28,326 nucleotides of DNA from JBBQXY01 sp051004815 (lineage in GTDB: Bacteria > Chloroflexota > Ktedonobacteria > Ktedonobacterales > Ktedonobacteraceae), in assembly GCA_051004815.1 (NCBI GenBank), contig JBPCJY010000024.1, forward strand, positions 1-28,326. The letters run 5' to 3'. The notes under the pieces were generated by a model. That model searched no databases, was not told the origin of the DNA, and saw only the letters and a list, made by a program, of their open reading frames with translations. Shown here piece by piece: positions 1 to 7,061 of this stretch. Numbering within the stretch: the first letter of the stretch is position 1; the number at the start of each line of letters is the position of its first letter. The translations under genes and the position numbers were made by a program.

Positions 1-152
1 CCGAAGGGGTGGAGATGGTGATGCCGGGCGACAACATCGAGATGACGGTGGAGTTAATCCAGCCGGTAGCGATGGAAGAGGGCGTCAAGTTTGCCATCCG
101 TGAAGGTGGACGTACTGTGGGCGCAGGCATCTGCACCAAGATCGAAAGCTAA
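1..152 (+). CDS. tuf: Elongation factor Tu, C-terminal end (partial)
   Basis: The first 152 bases encode the last 49 residues of EF-Tu, read from base 3; the 5' part lies outside the window. EF-Tu is the GTPase that delivers aminoacyl-tRNA to the ribosomal A site. The visible segment belongs to the C-terminal beta-barrel domain III. It shows the family's ending, with MPGDNIEM, then FAIREGGRTVGAG, then a short tail ending KIES. The stop is TAA at 150..152. It lies 52 nt upstream of rpsJ, the usual junction of the str and S10 clusters in bacteria, so it is probably co-transcribed with what follows. Identification is firm despite truncation because this terminus is among the most conserved in bacteria. 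Confidence 0.96.
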   Translation, partial: EGVEMVMPGDNIEMTVELIQPVAMEEGVKFAIREGGRTVGAGICTKIES

Positions 153-164
153 GGTTCACATTTC

Positions 165-191
165 GTAGGGACGCATATATCGCGCCCCTAC
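165..191. repeat. Short palindromic repeat in the tuf-rpsJ spacer
   Basis: The spacer holds a near-perfect inverted repeat. Left arm GTAGGGACGC (165..174) and right arm GCGCCCCTAC (182..191) match at 9 of 10 positions around a 7-nt AT-rich centre. Related sequences occur at 519..540, 9713..9737 and 12634..12673, always next to gene boundaries. It ends only a few bases before the Shine-Dalgarno sequence of rpsJ. It could be a dispersed repeat or an RNA hairpin; it has no U-tract. Confidence 0.6.
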
Positions 192-204
192 ACAGGAGAT
201 AGAA

Positions 205-522
205 ATGGCCGCAGGAACGAAACAGCGCATCCGTATCCGATTGAAAGCCTACGATCATCGTATCTTAGATCAATCGGCAATGCAGATAGTAGATACAGCA
301 CAACAGACCGGTGCGCGTGTCTCTGGCCCGGTGCCTCTGCCTACGGAGATCGATAAATTTACGGTGATACGCTCACCCTTTATCGACAAAGACTCGCGTG
401 AGCAGTTTGAGATACGAACCCATAAGCGCCTGATAGACATTATTGAGCCGACCAATAAAACGGTTGAGGCCCTGACACGTTTGAATCTGCCCGCAGGTGT
501 AGACATCGAGATCAAACTGTAG
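205..522 (+). CDS. rpsJ: 30S ribosomal protein S10
   Basis: S10 (105 aa) is a component of the 30S head, and in many bacteria it is also the NusE partner of NusB in antitermination. The length is normal for the family. The sequence shows the conserved start RIRIRLKAYDHRILDQS, the central VSGPVPLPTEIDKFTVIRSPF loop region and the ending LPAGVDIEIKL. The ATG at 205 has a purine-rich Shine-Dalgarno sequence (ACAGGAGAT) just upstream. It is the first gene of the S10 cluster, following tuf. Its TAG stop lies inside the left arm of a short palindromic repeat (519..540), so the repeat forms the end of the gene. Confidence 0.98.
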   Translation: MAAGTKQRIRIRLKAYDHRILDQSAMQIVDTAQQTGARVSGPVPLPTEIDKFTVIRSPFIDKDSREQFEIRTHKRLIDIIEPTNKTVEALTRLNLPAGVDIEIKL

Positions 523-540
523 GGACGCAATTTATTGCGC
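519..540. repeat. Degenerate copy of the short palindromic repeat at the rpsJ stop
   Basis: GTAGGGACGCAA (519..530) repeats the left arm seen at 165..174. It is followed by TTTATTGCGCC, giving a small hairpin CGCAA/TTGCG (526..530 with 535..539, loop TTTA). The expected right arm (CCCTAC) is lost. The rpsJ stop codon TAG (520..522) is part of the repeat. Confidence 0.5.
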
Positions 541-599
541 CGCGCTCAAAATGAGGCGTGATAAATTACACCCTCCAGTTGGGAAAAGAGGATGAAGAT

Positions 600-1430
600 A
601 TGCTAAACGCATTATTGGGCAGAAAAGTCGGTATGACCCAGGTCTTTGGGGCTAACGGCGCAGTCACTCCCGTCACAGTGATCGAAGTCGGTCCCTGTAT
701 CGTGACCCAGATCAAGACTGTTGCCCACGACGGTTATGAAGCTGTCCAAATTGGTTTTGAACAAGCAACATTAAAGAATGTGACCCGTCCTGCATTGGGA
801 CACCTTGGACATAGCTTGCCTTTGTTGAAGGCACAGCGCAAACGTTTGCAGACCTATCAACAAGAGCAGCGTGCGAAAGCAAAGACGGATACCGCGGAAG
901 GACAAACCGAGTCCGGCCAGGTAGACGCGACAGACAAGAAGCCAGACAAACAGATTCAGAAGCTACTGAAAGTGCAGGAGAAGCGTCAACGCCGTCCTGG
1001 ACCAGAACTAGGCCCTTTCAAGTTCTTACGTGAGGTAGACCTGCAAGAGGGAGTAGCGGCGGAAAAGATTGAACTTGGCAAACAGTTTAGCGTGGACCTG
1101 TTTACTACGGGCGAGTCGGTTGACATCGTTGGCACGTCCAAAGGTAAAGGCTTCCAGGGCGGTGTCAAGCGTCACGGCTTCAGTGGTGGCCCTAAGACAC
1201 ATGGTCAGTCAGACCGTACCCGCGCCCCTGGCTCGATTGGTTCTGGTACGACCCCTGGTCGTGTATTAAAGGGTACCCGTATGGCTGGTCATATGGGTAA
1301 TGAGCGTGTGACAGCGAAGAAGCTGCAAGTGATACAAGCTGATCCTGAGCGCAACTTGCTACTGGTGAAGGGTTCGGTGCCTGGTGCCAATGGCGGCTTG
1401 CTCACGATTAAGAAGCATGTGATGAGGTAA
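600..1430 (+). CDS. rplC: 50S ribosomal protein L3 with large internal insertion
   Basis: L3 binds 23S rRNA close to the peptidyl-transferase centre and acts early in 50S assembly. I chose the ATG at 600 because it gives the canonical start MLNALLGRKVGMTQVF and follows AGAGGATGAAGAT; an in-frame ATG at 558 would add 14 residues unlike any L3. The protein is 276 aa against about 205-215 in most bacteria. Residues 1-70 and 138-276 are standard, including GTSKGKGFQGGVKRHGFSGG (178-197), MAGHMGNERVT and LLVKGSVPGANGG. The excess is an insertion at about residues 71-137 rich in Gln, Lys, Arg and Glu, probably helical. The frame is uninterrupted, so this is not an annotation artefact. Confidence 0.97.
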   Translation: MLNALLGRKVGMTQVFGANGAVTPVTVIEVGPCIVTQIKTVAHDGYEAVQIGFEQATLKNVTRPALGHLGHSLPLLKAQRKRLQTYQQEQRAKAKTDTAEGQTESGQVDATDKKPDKQIQKLLKVQEKRQRRPGPELGPFKFLREVDLQEGVAAEKIELGKQFSVDLFTTGESVDIVGTSKGKGFQGGVKRHGFSGGPKTHGQSDRTRAPGSIGSGTTPGRVLKGTRMAGHMGNERVTAKKLQVIQADPERNLLLVKGSVPGANGGLLTIKKHVMR

Positions 1431-1436
1431 ACCGAA

Positions 1437-2189
1437 ATGCCCTCGACTACAGTGTATAACATGGCCGGAGAGGCCGTAAAACAGCTCGAACTGAGCGAGC
1501 AGGTGTTCGGAGTCACCCCCAATATGGCGGTCCTCCACCAGGTTGTGACGGCACAACTGGTGAATCGTCGTCAAGGCAATGCTTCGACCAAGACTCGTGC
1601 AGAGGTTTCGGGCGGTAACAAGAAACCATATAAGCAGAAGGGGACGGGCCGTGCGCGTCAGGGTAGTACCCGCTCGCCGCAGTTCCGCCATGGCGGTATC
1701 GTATTTGGTCCCAGGCCACACCCATATCATCACGATGTGCCGCGCAAGATGCGCCGTTTGGCTATTCGGTCGGCACTTTCGGATAAGGTTGCGAACGAGA
1801 AGCTGATCGTGGTAAACGAATTGGCGTTAGAGACTCCTCGCACCAAAGATATGATCTCGCTCCTGGCTAAATTGCCCGTGGAGGGCAAGCGCGTACTGAT
1901 GATGTTGCCCCAGCGCGACGATAACGTCGTACTCTCAATCCGCAACATTCCTTTTGCCAAGGTGCAGCATGTCTCTTCGATTAACGTCGTGGAACTGCTC
2001 AAACATGATTGTTTAATCATGCCACTAGAAACCGTGCGCTGGATAGAGATGGTGTTCGGTGATGGCATGAGTGCTGAAGAAGCCAGTTCCAAAATCGCCA
2101 ATGATGAACTGAACAGCGAAGAATTGGTATCCGAGGAAACGGGTAGCGAGGAAGAATCGACGCCCGCAACGGATGCTGAGGAAGCATAG
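1437..2189 (+). CDS. rplD: 50S ribosomal protein L4 with acidic C-terminal tail
   Basis: L4 lines part of the nascent-peptide exit tunnel, and in Escherichia coli it autoregulates the S10 operon. The 250-aa protein has the conserved tunnel-loop region KTRAEVSGGNKKPYKQKGTG followed by GRARQGSTRSPQFRHGG at about residues 52-87. The globular core ends near residue 211. About 39 further residues form a strongly acidic tail (many Glu, with Ser, Thr and Asp), which is unusual for an rRNA-binding protein. The ATG at 1437 starts 6 nt after the rplC stop, with GAGG in the end of rplC as ribosome-binding site. An internal ATG at 1461 is possible but less likely, because the N-terminal strand would be lost. 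Confidence 0.97.
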   Translation: MPSTTVYNMAGEAVKQLELSEQVFGVTPNMAVLHQVVTAQLVNRRQGNASTKTRAEVSGGNKKPYKQKGTGRARQGSTRSPQFRHGGIVFGPRPHPYHHDVPRKMRRLAIRSALSDKVANEKLIVVNELALETPRTKDMISLLAKLPVEGKRVLMMLPQRDDNVVLSIRNIPFAKVQHVSSINVVELLKHDCLIMPLETVRWIEMVFGDGMSAEEASSKIANDELNSEELVSEETGSEEESTPATDAEEA

Positions 2190-2207
2190 GCGAAGAGGAG
2201 AAGAACT

Positions 2208-2504
2208 GTGGAGATCACAGAAATACTGCGCCACGGGGTAATTACTGAAAAAACAGTGAAGCTGCAAGAGCAGAACAAATATACCTTCAAGGTGGCGTTG
2301 GGAGCCAATAAAATTGATGTACGCCGTGCGGTTGAGGAGTTATTTAACGTCAAAGTTATCTCCGTCAACATCATACGCATGCCTGGCAAGGCAAAAATGT
2401 TTCGGCGTAAAGGTGCCGCTCCTCGACCTCAAGAGGCCCGTGAGTGGAAGAAGGCGATTGTGACCCTGAAACCAGGTTATACAATCGACGCATTGAAGGC
2501 GTAG
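2208..2504 (+). CDS. rplW: 50S ribosomal protein L23
   Basis: L23 sits at the tunnel exit and is the docking site for trigger factor and the signal recognition particle. The 98-aa length is typical. The sequence begins EITEILRHGVITEKTVKLQEQ, then NKYTFKVALGANKIDVRRAVEELF and VKVISVNIIRMPGK, all family signatures. The start is a GTG at 2208, preceded by a strong GAAGAGGAG, 18 nt after the rplD stop. The 68-nt spacer to rplB contains a weak CCTCC/GGAGG pairing (2515..2519 with 2539..2543). Confidence 0.97.
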   Translation: MEITEILRHGVITEKTVKLQEQNKYTFKVALGANKIDVRRAVEELFNVKVISVNIIRMPGKAKMFRRKGAAPRPQEAREWKKAIVTLKPGYTIDALKA

Positions 2505-2572
2505 TCATTTCATGCCTCCCACTGCCATGAGTAGCGTTGGAGGTGTGGCTTTCAAGCAGAAGGTGTTGAGAG

Positions 2573-3412
2573 ATGCCAACAAAACAGTACCGACCAACTT
2601 CTCCTGGGCGTCGCGGCATGTCAGTTTCGACATTCGAGGAGATCACTAAGACAAAGCCAGAGAAATCTCTGACCGTCAAGTTGCAGAAGCACGCGGGACG
2701 CAACAACCAGGGTAAGATCACCGTGCGCCATCGTGGCGGCGGTGCCAAACGTGCTTATCGCATCATTGACTTTAAACGTAATAAGTTGAGTGTTCCCGCC
2801 AAAGTAGCAGCGATTGAGTACGATCCAAACCGTTCGGCCCGTATCGCTCTGTTACACTACCTGGATGGTGAGAAACGCTACATTATCGCCCCCCTGGGGC
2901 TTAAAGTTGGCGATCAGGTAGCGGCGGGGCCAGATGCGGATATCAAGACAGGTAATGCCTTGCCGCTGAAGAACATCCCGACAGGTACCACCGTTCACTG
3001 TATTGAGCTAGAGCGTGGGCGTGGTGCCCAGATGGCGCGTGGGGCAGGCGCGGGCGCACAGTTGATGGCAAAAGAGGGCGATTATGCCCTGCTACGTTTG
3101 CCTTCAGGTGAGCAGCGTCGCGTTCATATTCTCTGCATGGCGACGATTGGGCAGGTGGGGAACGTCGATCACGAGAACTATAGTATCGGTAAAGCCGGGC
3201 GTTCAAGACATATGGGCCGCCGACCTACCGTTCGTGGCTCCGCGATGAACCCCCGCGACCATCCTCATGGTGGTGGTGAGGGCCGTGCGCCAATTGGCGG
3301 ACAGCCACAGACGCCCTGGGGCAAGCCAGCCATGGGGTATAAAACTCGTAACAACAAGAGAACCGATCACTTTATTGTTCGGCGTCGCAATGCTGGTAGG
3401 AGGAAGAAGTAA
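2573..3412 (+). CDS. rplB: 50S ribosomal protein L2
   Basis: L2 is a primary 23S rRNA-binding protein required for subunit association and peptidyl-transferase assembly. At 279 aa it has normal length. Recognisable segments are the N-terminal KQYRPTSPGRRGMSVS, the rRNA-binding core GRNNQGKITVRHRGGGAKRAYR and the C-terminal AMNPRDHPHGGGEGRAPIGG, which carries the conserved histidine. The ending RRRNAGRRKK is typical. The ATG at 2573 follows AGGTGTTGAG. The stop TAA is directly followed by the ATG of rpsS, with zero spacing, so the two are translationally linked. Confidence 0.98.
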   Translation: MPTKQYRPTSPGRRGMSVSTFEEITKTKPEKSLTVKLQKHAGRNNQGKITVRHRGGGAKRAYRIIDFKRNKLSVPAKVAAIEYDPNRSARIALLHYLDGEKRYIIAPLGLKVGDQVAAGPDADIKTGNALPLKNIPTGTTVHCIELERGRGAQMARGAGAGAQLMAKEGDYALLRLPSGEQRRVHILCMATIGQVGNVDHENYSIGKAGRSRHMGRRPTVRGSAMNPRDHPHGGGEGRAPIGGQPQTPWGKPAMGYKTRNNKRTDHFIVRRRNAGRRKK

Positions 3413-3700
3413 ATGTCGCGCTCCAGAAAGAAAGGGCCGTACATTCATGAATCACTCAGGAAGAAAGTACTGAGCATGAAGCGCAGTGGCGACCGCCGTG
3501 TGATTAAGACCTGGTCGCGTGCTTCAATGATTTTCCCTGAGATGGTCGCTATGACCATTGGGGTTCATAATGGGAAGACCCATGTGCCTATCTACATTAC
3601 TGAGAATATGGTAGGCCATAAGCTAGGTGAGTTTGCCCCCACGCGGCACTTCCGTGGTCACGCTGGCGGCAAGAATGAAAAGACGACTTCGGTCCGGTAG
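3413..3700 (+). CDS. rpsS: 30S ribosomal protein S19
   Basis: S19 forms a complex with S13 in the 30S head and contacts A-site and P-site tRNA and the 50S subunit. The 95-aa length is typical. The sequence contains SRSRKKGPYIHESLRKKV, TWSRASMIFPEMVAMTIGVHNGK and the ending FAPTRHFRGHAGGKNEK. The ATG at 3413 abuts the rplB stop, and its ribosome-binding site (TAGGAGGAAG) lies within the last codons of rplB. Confidence 0.98.
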   Translation: MSRSRKKGPYIHESLRKKVLSMKRSGDRRVIKTWSRASMIFPEMVAMTIGVHNGKTHVPIYITENMVGHKLGEFAPTRHFRGHAGGKNEKTTSVR

Positions 3701-3711
3701 TGGAAAATGCG

Positions 3712-3731
3712 GGGTCGCGGAACCGCGGCCC
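3712..3731 (+). other. GC-rich hairpin in the rpsS-rplV spacer
   Basis: A compact stem pairs GGG with CCC, then a T-G wobble, then CGCG with CGCG, around a GAAC loop, in an otherwise short 49-nt spacer. It ends about 10 nt before the rplV Shine-Dalgarno sequence. No U-tract follows, so it is not a terminator. It may modulate processing or translation of rplV; this is inference. Confidence 0.4.
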
Positions 3732-3749
3732 AGCGTTGAGAGGTACGAG

Positions 3750-4103
3750 ATGCTAGTCAGAGCTATTGCCAAAGATATCGGCATTCCGCCGCGCAAGATG
3801 CGTCTAGTCACCAACGCGGTGAAAGGTAAAACAGTGATTGAGGCTCTGGCTATTCTCCGGTTCCTGCCAAATGCAGGGGCGCAGCCAGTGAGCAAAGTGG
3901 TTTCGTCGGCAGCAGCCAACGCGGAGAATAACTACAATCTCAATCCAGATGATCTCTATATTCTAAATATTGTGACGGATGAGTCATTCCGGATCAAGCG
4001 CGTCAAAGCGCGTTCGCGTGGTCAGGCTGCTCGCATTTTGCGGCGTTTCTGTCATGTCACGGTAGTTGTTTCAGATGATCCGGCAGACGCCGGTCGTAAA
4101 TAA
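3750..4103 (+). CDS. rplV: 50S ribosomal protein L22
   Basis: L22 spans the 50S shell and extends a beta-hairpin into the exit tunnel. I chose the ATG at 3750 because it gives the canonical MLVRAIAKDIGIPPRKMRLV and follows GAGAGGTACG; longer in-frame versions reaching to 3627 would overlap rpsS and have no family resemblance. The resulting 117 aa is normal. The conserved AAANAENNYNLNPDDLYI and the Arg-rich hairpin region RIKRVKARSRGQAARILRR are present. The C-terminus is short. It is followed after 11 nt by rpsC. Confidence 0.97.
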   Translation: MLVRAIAKDIGIPPRKMRLVTNAVKGKTVIEALAILRFLPNAGAQPVSKVVSSAAANAENNYNLNPDDLYILNIVTDESFRIKRVKARSRGQAARILRRFCHVTVVVSDDPADAGRK

Positions 4104-4114
4104 GGAGGACACTT

Positions 4115-5254
4115 TTGGGACATAAAGTGCATCCCACAGGATTCAGGCTCGGCGTCGTCAAAGGATGGCAATCCCGCTGGTATGCCGAGCGTGATTACAA
4201 AGATGTGTTTGCTGAAGATGTGCTGATTCGTCAGTCCATCAACAAGGAACTTGCCAACGCCTCGGTCTCGCGTATCGAGATTGAACGGGCAGCGGCAAAC
4301 CAGGTTTCAGTTACGATACATACCGCGAAGCCCGGTATTGTTATTGGGAAGAGCGGGGAAAAAGTTGATAAACTGCGTACCATGCTCGAGGGTAAAACCA
4401 AAAAGCGTGTACGCTTGAATATCATGGAGATTCGCCAACCCGAACTGGACGCCTACCTGGTTGGGCGCAGCATTGCTGAACAGTTGGAGAAGCGTGTCTC
4501 GTTCCGCCGCGCCATGAAGCAGGCGGTGCAAAAGTCGATGCGTGCGAATGCCAAAGGCATCAGGATCATTGTTGGTGGGCGTCTGGGTGGAGCGGAAATT
4601 GCTCGCTCGGAGAAAGAGGTCGAGGGGAAAATTCCTCTGCATACCTTGCGTGCCGATATTGACTATGGCCTGGCGGAAGCACACACGACCTTTGGTGTTA
4701 TTGGTATCAAAGTGTGGATTTACAAGCGCGATATCTTGCCGAGCAAACGCCGTGAACCCGGTGAAGCAGTGCAAGAACCCGTTGCACAGCCTTCGTTTGC
4801 CCCACGCGACCGCGATGGTGGCGACCGCCGGGGCGGCGACCGCCGCCGCAGCGATGGTGGTGGTGCGCCGCGTGGTCCGCGTCCGCAAGGAGACCGACCA
4901 CAGGGTGGAGACCGTGGCCCCCGACAATTTGGGGATCGGCCACCGCGTCCACAGGGAGACCGTCCGCCACGTCCACAAGGCCAACAGGGTGAGCGTGGTC
5001 CGCGTCCGCAAGGAGACCGACCACAGGGACAAGGAGGTCCGGGCGGCGAACAACGCACTCCGCGGCCACCGCGTCCACAGGGTGAGCGAGCTCCACGTCC
5101 GGTGGGAGATCGGCCACCACGCCCACAAGGTGAGCGCACGGTGAAAGCTGAGCAGACACCCGCCGTTCAACCTGCGCCGGAGGCTACACCAACGACACCA
5201 ACGGCACCGACAACGCCGCCGACACCAGAGACTGGCGCGGCTCAGAGCGAGTAG
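4115..5254 (+). CDS. rpsC: 30S ribosomal protein S3 with long Pro/Arg/Gly/Gln-rich C-terminal tail
   Basis: S3 guards the mRNA entry tunnel of the 30S subunit. The start is a TTG at 4115 preceded by AAGGAGGAC, giving GHKVHPTGFRLGVVKGW. The KH domain motif GIVIGKSGEKV is at residues 74-84, and the C-terminal domain (GRLGGAEIARSE, LHTLRADIDYGLAEA, GVIGIKVWIYK) ends near residue 210, where most S3 proteins stop. Here another roughly 169 residues follow (nt 4745..5251), built from imperfect repeats of RPQGDRPPRPQG type and ending in a Thr/Pro-rich segment. The tail is predicted to be disordered and basic, suited to RNA contact. At DNA level a 35-nt stretch at 4871..4905 is repeated identically at 4994..5028. 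Confidence 0.97.
   Translation: MGHKVHPTGFRLGVVKGWQSRWYAERDYKDVFAEDVLIRQSINKELANASVSRIEIERAAANQVSVTIHTAKPGIVIGKSGEKVDKLRTMLEGKTKKRVRLNIMEIRQPELDAYLVGRSIAEQLEKRVSFRRAMKQAVQKSMRANAKGIRIIVGGRLGGAEIARSEKEVEGKIPLHTLRADIDYGLAEAHTTFGVIGIKVWIYKRDILPSKRREPGEAVQEPVAQPSFAPRDRDGGDRRGGDRRRSDGGGAPRGPRPQGDRPQGGDRGPRQFGDRPPRPQGDRPPRPQGQQGERGPRPQGDRPQGQGGPGGEQRTPRPPRPQGERAPRPVGDRPPRPQGERTVKAEQTPAVQPAPEATPTTPTAPTTPPTPETGAAQSE
4871..5028 (+). repeat. Internal direct repeats in the rpsC tail
   Basis: Bases 4871..4905 and 4994..5028 are identical over 35 nt, 123 nt apart, within a stretch of related shorter units built around CCGCGTCC(G/A)CA(A/G)GG. The repeats lie entirely in coding sequence and in frame, so unit gain or loss by slippage would change S3 tail length without breaking the frame. 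Confidence 0.8.
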
Positions 5255-5269
5255 AGGAGATGCTAAGCC

Positions 5270-5701
5270 ATGTTATTGGCACCGTCACGTACAAAGTACC
5301 GCAGACAACATCGCGGTCGCATGAAAGGCACTGCCCTGCGCGGCAGCACGCTCGCCTTTGGTGAGTTTGGGCTGCAAGCGTTGGAGCCATGCTGGATGGA
5401 GGCTCGTCAGATTGAGGCTGCCCGTATCGCGCTCACCCGCTTTATGAAGCGCGGTGGTAAAGTGTGGATCCGTGTCTTCCCAGACAAGCCTATCAGTGCC
5501 AAGCCTGCCGAGACCCGCATGGGTAGCGGTAAAGGTGCTGTCGATCACTGGGTCGCAGTCGTTAAGCCTGGTCGTATTATCTTTGAAATTGGCGGCGTAA
5601 GCGAAGAGGTCGCCAAAGAGGCAGTACGTTTGGCCAGTCATAAGCTTCCAGTGGCATGCCGCTTCATTACACGAGGGGAGACAGAAAGTGTCGAAGCTTA
5701 A
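5270..5701 (+). CDS. rplP: 50S ribosomal protein L16
   Basis: L16 helps shape the A-site tRNA binding region of the 50S subunit and is added late in assembly. The 143-aa length is typical. The start MLLAPSRTKYRRQHRGRMKG, then FGEFGLQALEPCWMEARQIEAARIALTR, and FPDKPISAKPAETRMGSGKGAVDHWVAVVKPGRI are diagnostic. The ATG at 5270 has GAGGAG upstream, next to the rpsC stop. The last 14 nt overlap the start of rpmC, indicating translational coupling. Confidence 0.98.
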   Translation: MLLAPSRTKYRRQHRGRMKGTALRGSTLAFGEFGLQALEPCWMEARQIEAARIALTRFMKRGGKVWIRVFPDKPISAKPAETRMGSGKGAVDHWVAVVKPGRIIFEIGGVSEEVAKEAVRLASHKLPVACRFITRGETESVEA

Positions 5702-5897
5702 TGAACGCCGCAAGCAGGTTGCTGAGTTTTCCGCTGCTGAAGCTACGCGTGAACTCAAAGATCTGCGCTTGAAAACATTTAATCTTCGCTTACAGCAGCA
5801 ACGTGGAGAGGTCAAAAATAACCGCGTCTTTGCGCAGACGCGCAAGGACATCGCCCGTTTGCAGCACCGGCTGACACAGTTGGAGGGTGAAGAATGA
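5688..5897 (+). CDS. rpmC: 50S ribosomal protein L29
   Basis: L29 is a two-helix protein near the tunnel exit, adjacent to L23. It is 69 aa, a normal length, starting with GTG at 5688 inside the end of rplP after GAGGGGAGACAGAAA. The protein begins SKLNERRKQVAEFSAAEATREL and contains NLRLQQQRGEVKNNRVFAQTRKDIARLQ, typical of the family. Its TGA stop overlaps the rpsQ start in an ATGA. Confidence 0.96.
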   Translation: MSKLNERRKQVAEFSAAEATRELKDLRLKTFNLRLQQQRGEVKNNRVFAQTRKDIARLQHRLTQLEGEE

Positions 5898-6274
5898 CCC
5901 AGCAAAGTGCAACCTCCACGCCAAACACGGCTCCGACAAAGAGCCGTCGCCAACAAAAAGTTGGGCGCGTGGTGAGCAATAAATCAGATAAAACGATAGT
6001 TGTTGTTGTAGAGTCACTCAAGAAACATCGTATCTATAAACGCACGTACAAGCAGACGAAGCGTTTCCACGCGCATGATGAACAGAATGTCTGCCAAATT
6101 GGCGATTTGGTCCGCATTGAGGAAAGTCGCCCATTGAGCAAGCTGAAACGCTGGCGTTTGATAGAGATCGTGAAGCCTGGAAGTGGCATCAGGTCGGTTG
6201 AAGACGTGGTGGCCGAGGTCGATCCCGACCTGTCATCTGCAAGTTCCGCTGAGCACAGCGAAACGGAAGAATAA
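5894..6274 (+). CDS. rpsQ: 30S ribosomal protein S17 with N- and C-terminal extensions
   Basis: S17 is a primary 16S rRNA-binding OB-fold protein in the 30S body. The core, about residues 21-100, has QKVGRVVSNKSDKTIVVVVE, HRIYKRTYKQTKRFHAHDE and CQIGDLVRIEESRPLSKLKRW, all characteristic. The protein is 126 aa against roughly 80-90 usually. The excess is a Ser/Thr/Gln-rich N-terminal stretch of about 20 residues and an acidic C-terminal tail of about 20 (EVDPDLSS to SETEE). The ATG at 5894 overlaps the rpmC stop, which fixes the start. Confidence 0.96.
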   Translation: MTQQSATSTPNTAPTKSRRQQKVGRVVSNKSDKTIVVVVESLKKHRIYKRTYKQTKRFHAHDEQNVCQIGDLVRIEESRPLSKLKRWRLIEIVKPGSGIRSVEDVVAEVDPDLSSASSAEHSETEE

Positions 6275-6286
6275 GGAGCAGTTGGG

Positions 6287-6655
6287 ATGATTCAGCCACA
6301 AACGCGTCTAAAAGTAGCCGATAATACTGGCGCAAAAGAGATTATGTGTATTCGCGTACTTAGTGGTTCCGCCAAGCGTTATGCAACAGTTGGTGACATC
6401 ATTAAAGCCTCTGTGAAGCAGGCCGCACCCAATGGACAGGTAAAAAAGGGTGAGGTTGTGAATGCGGTGATCGTGCGCGTGAGCAAGGAATATGTGCGAC
6501 GGGACGGTTCGCATATCCGCTTTGACGAGAACGCCGCCGTGATTATTGCCGCCGGTAATAATCCCCGTGGCACACGTATCTTTGGCCCAGTCGCCCGCGA
6601 ACTGCGCGAACGAAGCTTTATGAAGATCATTTCGCTTGCGCCTGAAGTGCTCTAA
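6287..6655 (+). CDS. rplN: 50S ribosomal protein L14
   Basis: L14 binds 23S rRNA at the subunit interface and contacts L19; it is also the target of the silencing factor RsfS. At 122 aa it is standard. It starts MIQPQTRLKVADNTGAKEIMCIRVLSG, and contains the signature NAVIVRVSKEYVRRDGSHIRFDENAAVII and the ending RIFGPVARELRERSFMKIISLAPEVL. The ATG at 6287 has AAGGAGCAG upstream. No unusual extension is present, in contrast with several neighbours. Confidence 0.98.
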   Translation: MIQPQTRLKVADNTGAKEIMCIRVLSGSAKRYATVGDIIKASVKQAAPNGQVKKGEVVNAVIVRVSKEYVRRDGSHIRFDENAAVIIAAGNNPRGTRIFGPVARELRERSFMKIISLAPEVL

Positions 6656-6666
6656 CGAGGAAAAGA

Positions 6667-7056
6667 ATGGCAACAAAACAAAAAGAGAAAAAGCCTCTTC
6701 ACCTCGCCAAAATGAATATCAAGAAGGGTGACACCGTCTTGATTATCACTGGTAAGGATAAAGGCAAGCAAGGGACGGTCTCGCGGGCTATGCCACAGGC
6801 CAACAAAGTCATTATTGAAGGCCTGAACATTGTGAAGAAGCATGTCCGTCCACAAGGGCAGACGAGCCAGGGTGGCGTGATTGACAAGGCAATGCCTATT
6901 CACGTCTCCAATACGATGCTGATTTGCACCGAGTGTGGCCAGCCAACACGCGTCGGGCATGATCGCCGACCTATGGGTGCCGATCAAAAAATGCGCCTCG
7001 TCCGTGTGTGTAAGAAGTGTGAAAAGATCATTGAAGATCGGATGAGGAGTAGTTAA
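6667..7056 (+). CDS. rplX: 50S ribosomal protein L24 with C-terminal four-cysteine motif
   Basis: L24 is an assembly initiator of the 50S subunit with a KOW domain. The KOW segment KKGDTVLIITGKDKGKQGTV lies at about residues 19-38, followed by NIVKKHVRPQGQTSQGGV. The C-terminal region has Cys87-x2-Cys90 and Cys115-x2-Cys118, a likely zinc ribbon found in many bacterial L24 proteins but absent from others. Length is 129 aa, longer than the roughly 103 aa of Escherichia coli because of this domain. The ATG at 6667 follows AACGAGGAAAAGA, 11 nt after the rplN stop. Confidence 0.97.
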   Translation: MATKQKEKKPLHLAKMNIKKGDTVLIITGKDKGKQGTVSRAMPQANKVIIEGLNIVKKHVRPQGQTSQGGVIDKAMPIHVSNTMLICTECGQPTRVGHDRRPMGADQKMRLVRVCKKCEKIIEDRMRSS

Positions 7057-7061
7057 ACGCT

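Noticed and set aside
558..599. Upstream ATG extending L3 by 14 residues
   Set aside because: The added residues do not resemble L3, and the ATG at 600 has a ribosome-binding site and the canonical N-terminus.
1730..2389. Minus-strand frame of 219 codons opposite rplD and rplW
   Set aside because: It overlaps two certain genes, has a Ser/Thr-rich composition typical of antisense translation and no ribosome-binding site.
4307..5170. Long minus-strand open frame opposite rpsC
   Set aside because: It lies opposite the GC-rich repetitive S3 tail, has no start signal and a biased low-complexity translation; it is a shadow of the + strand repeats.
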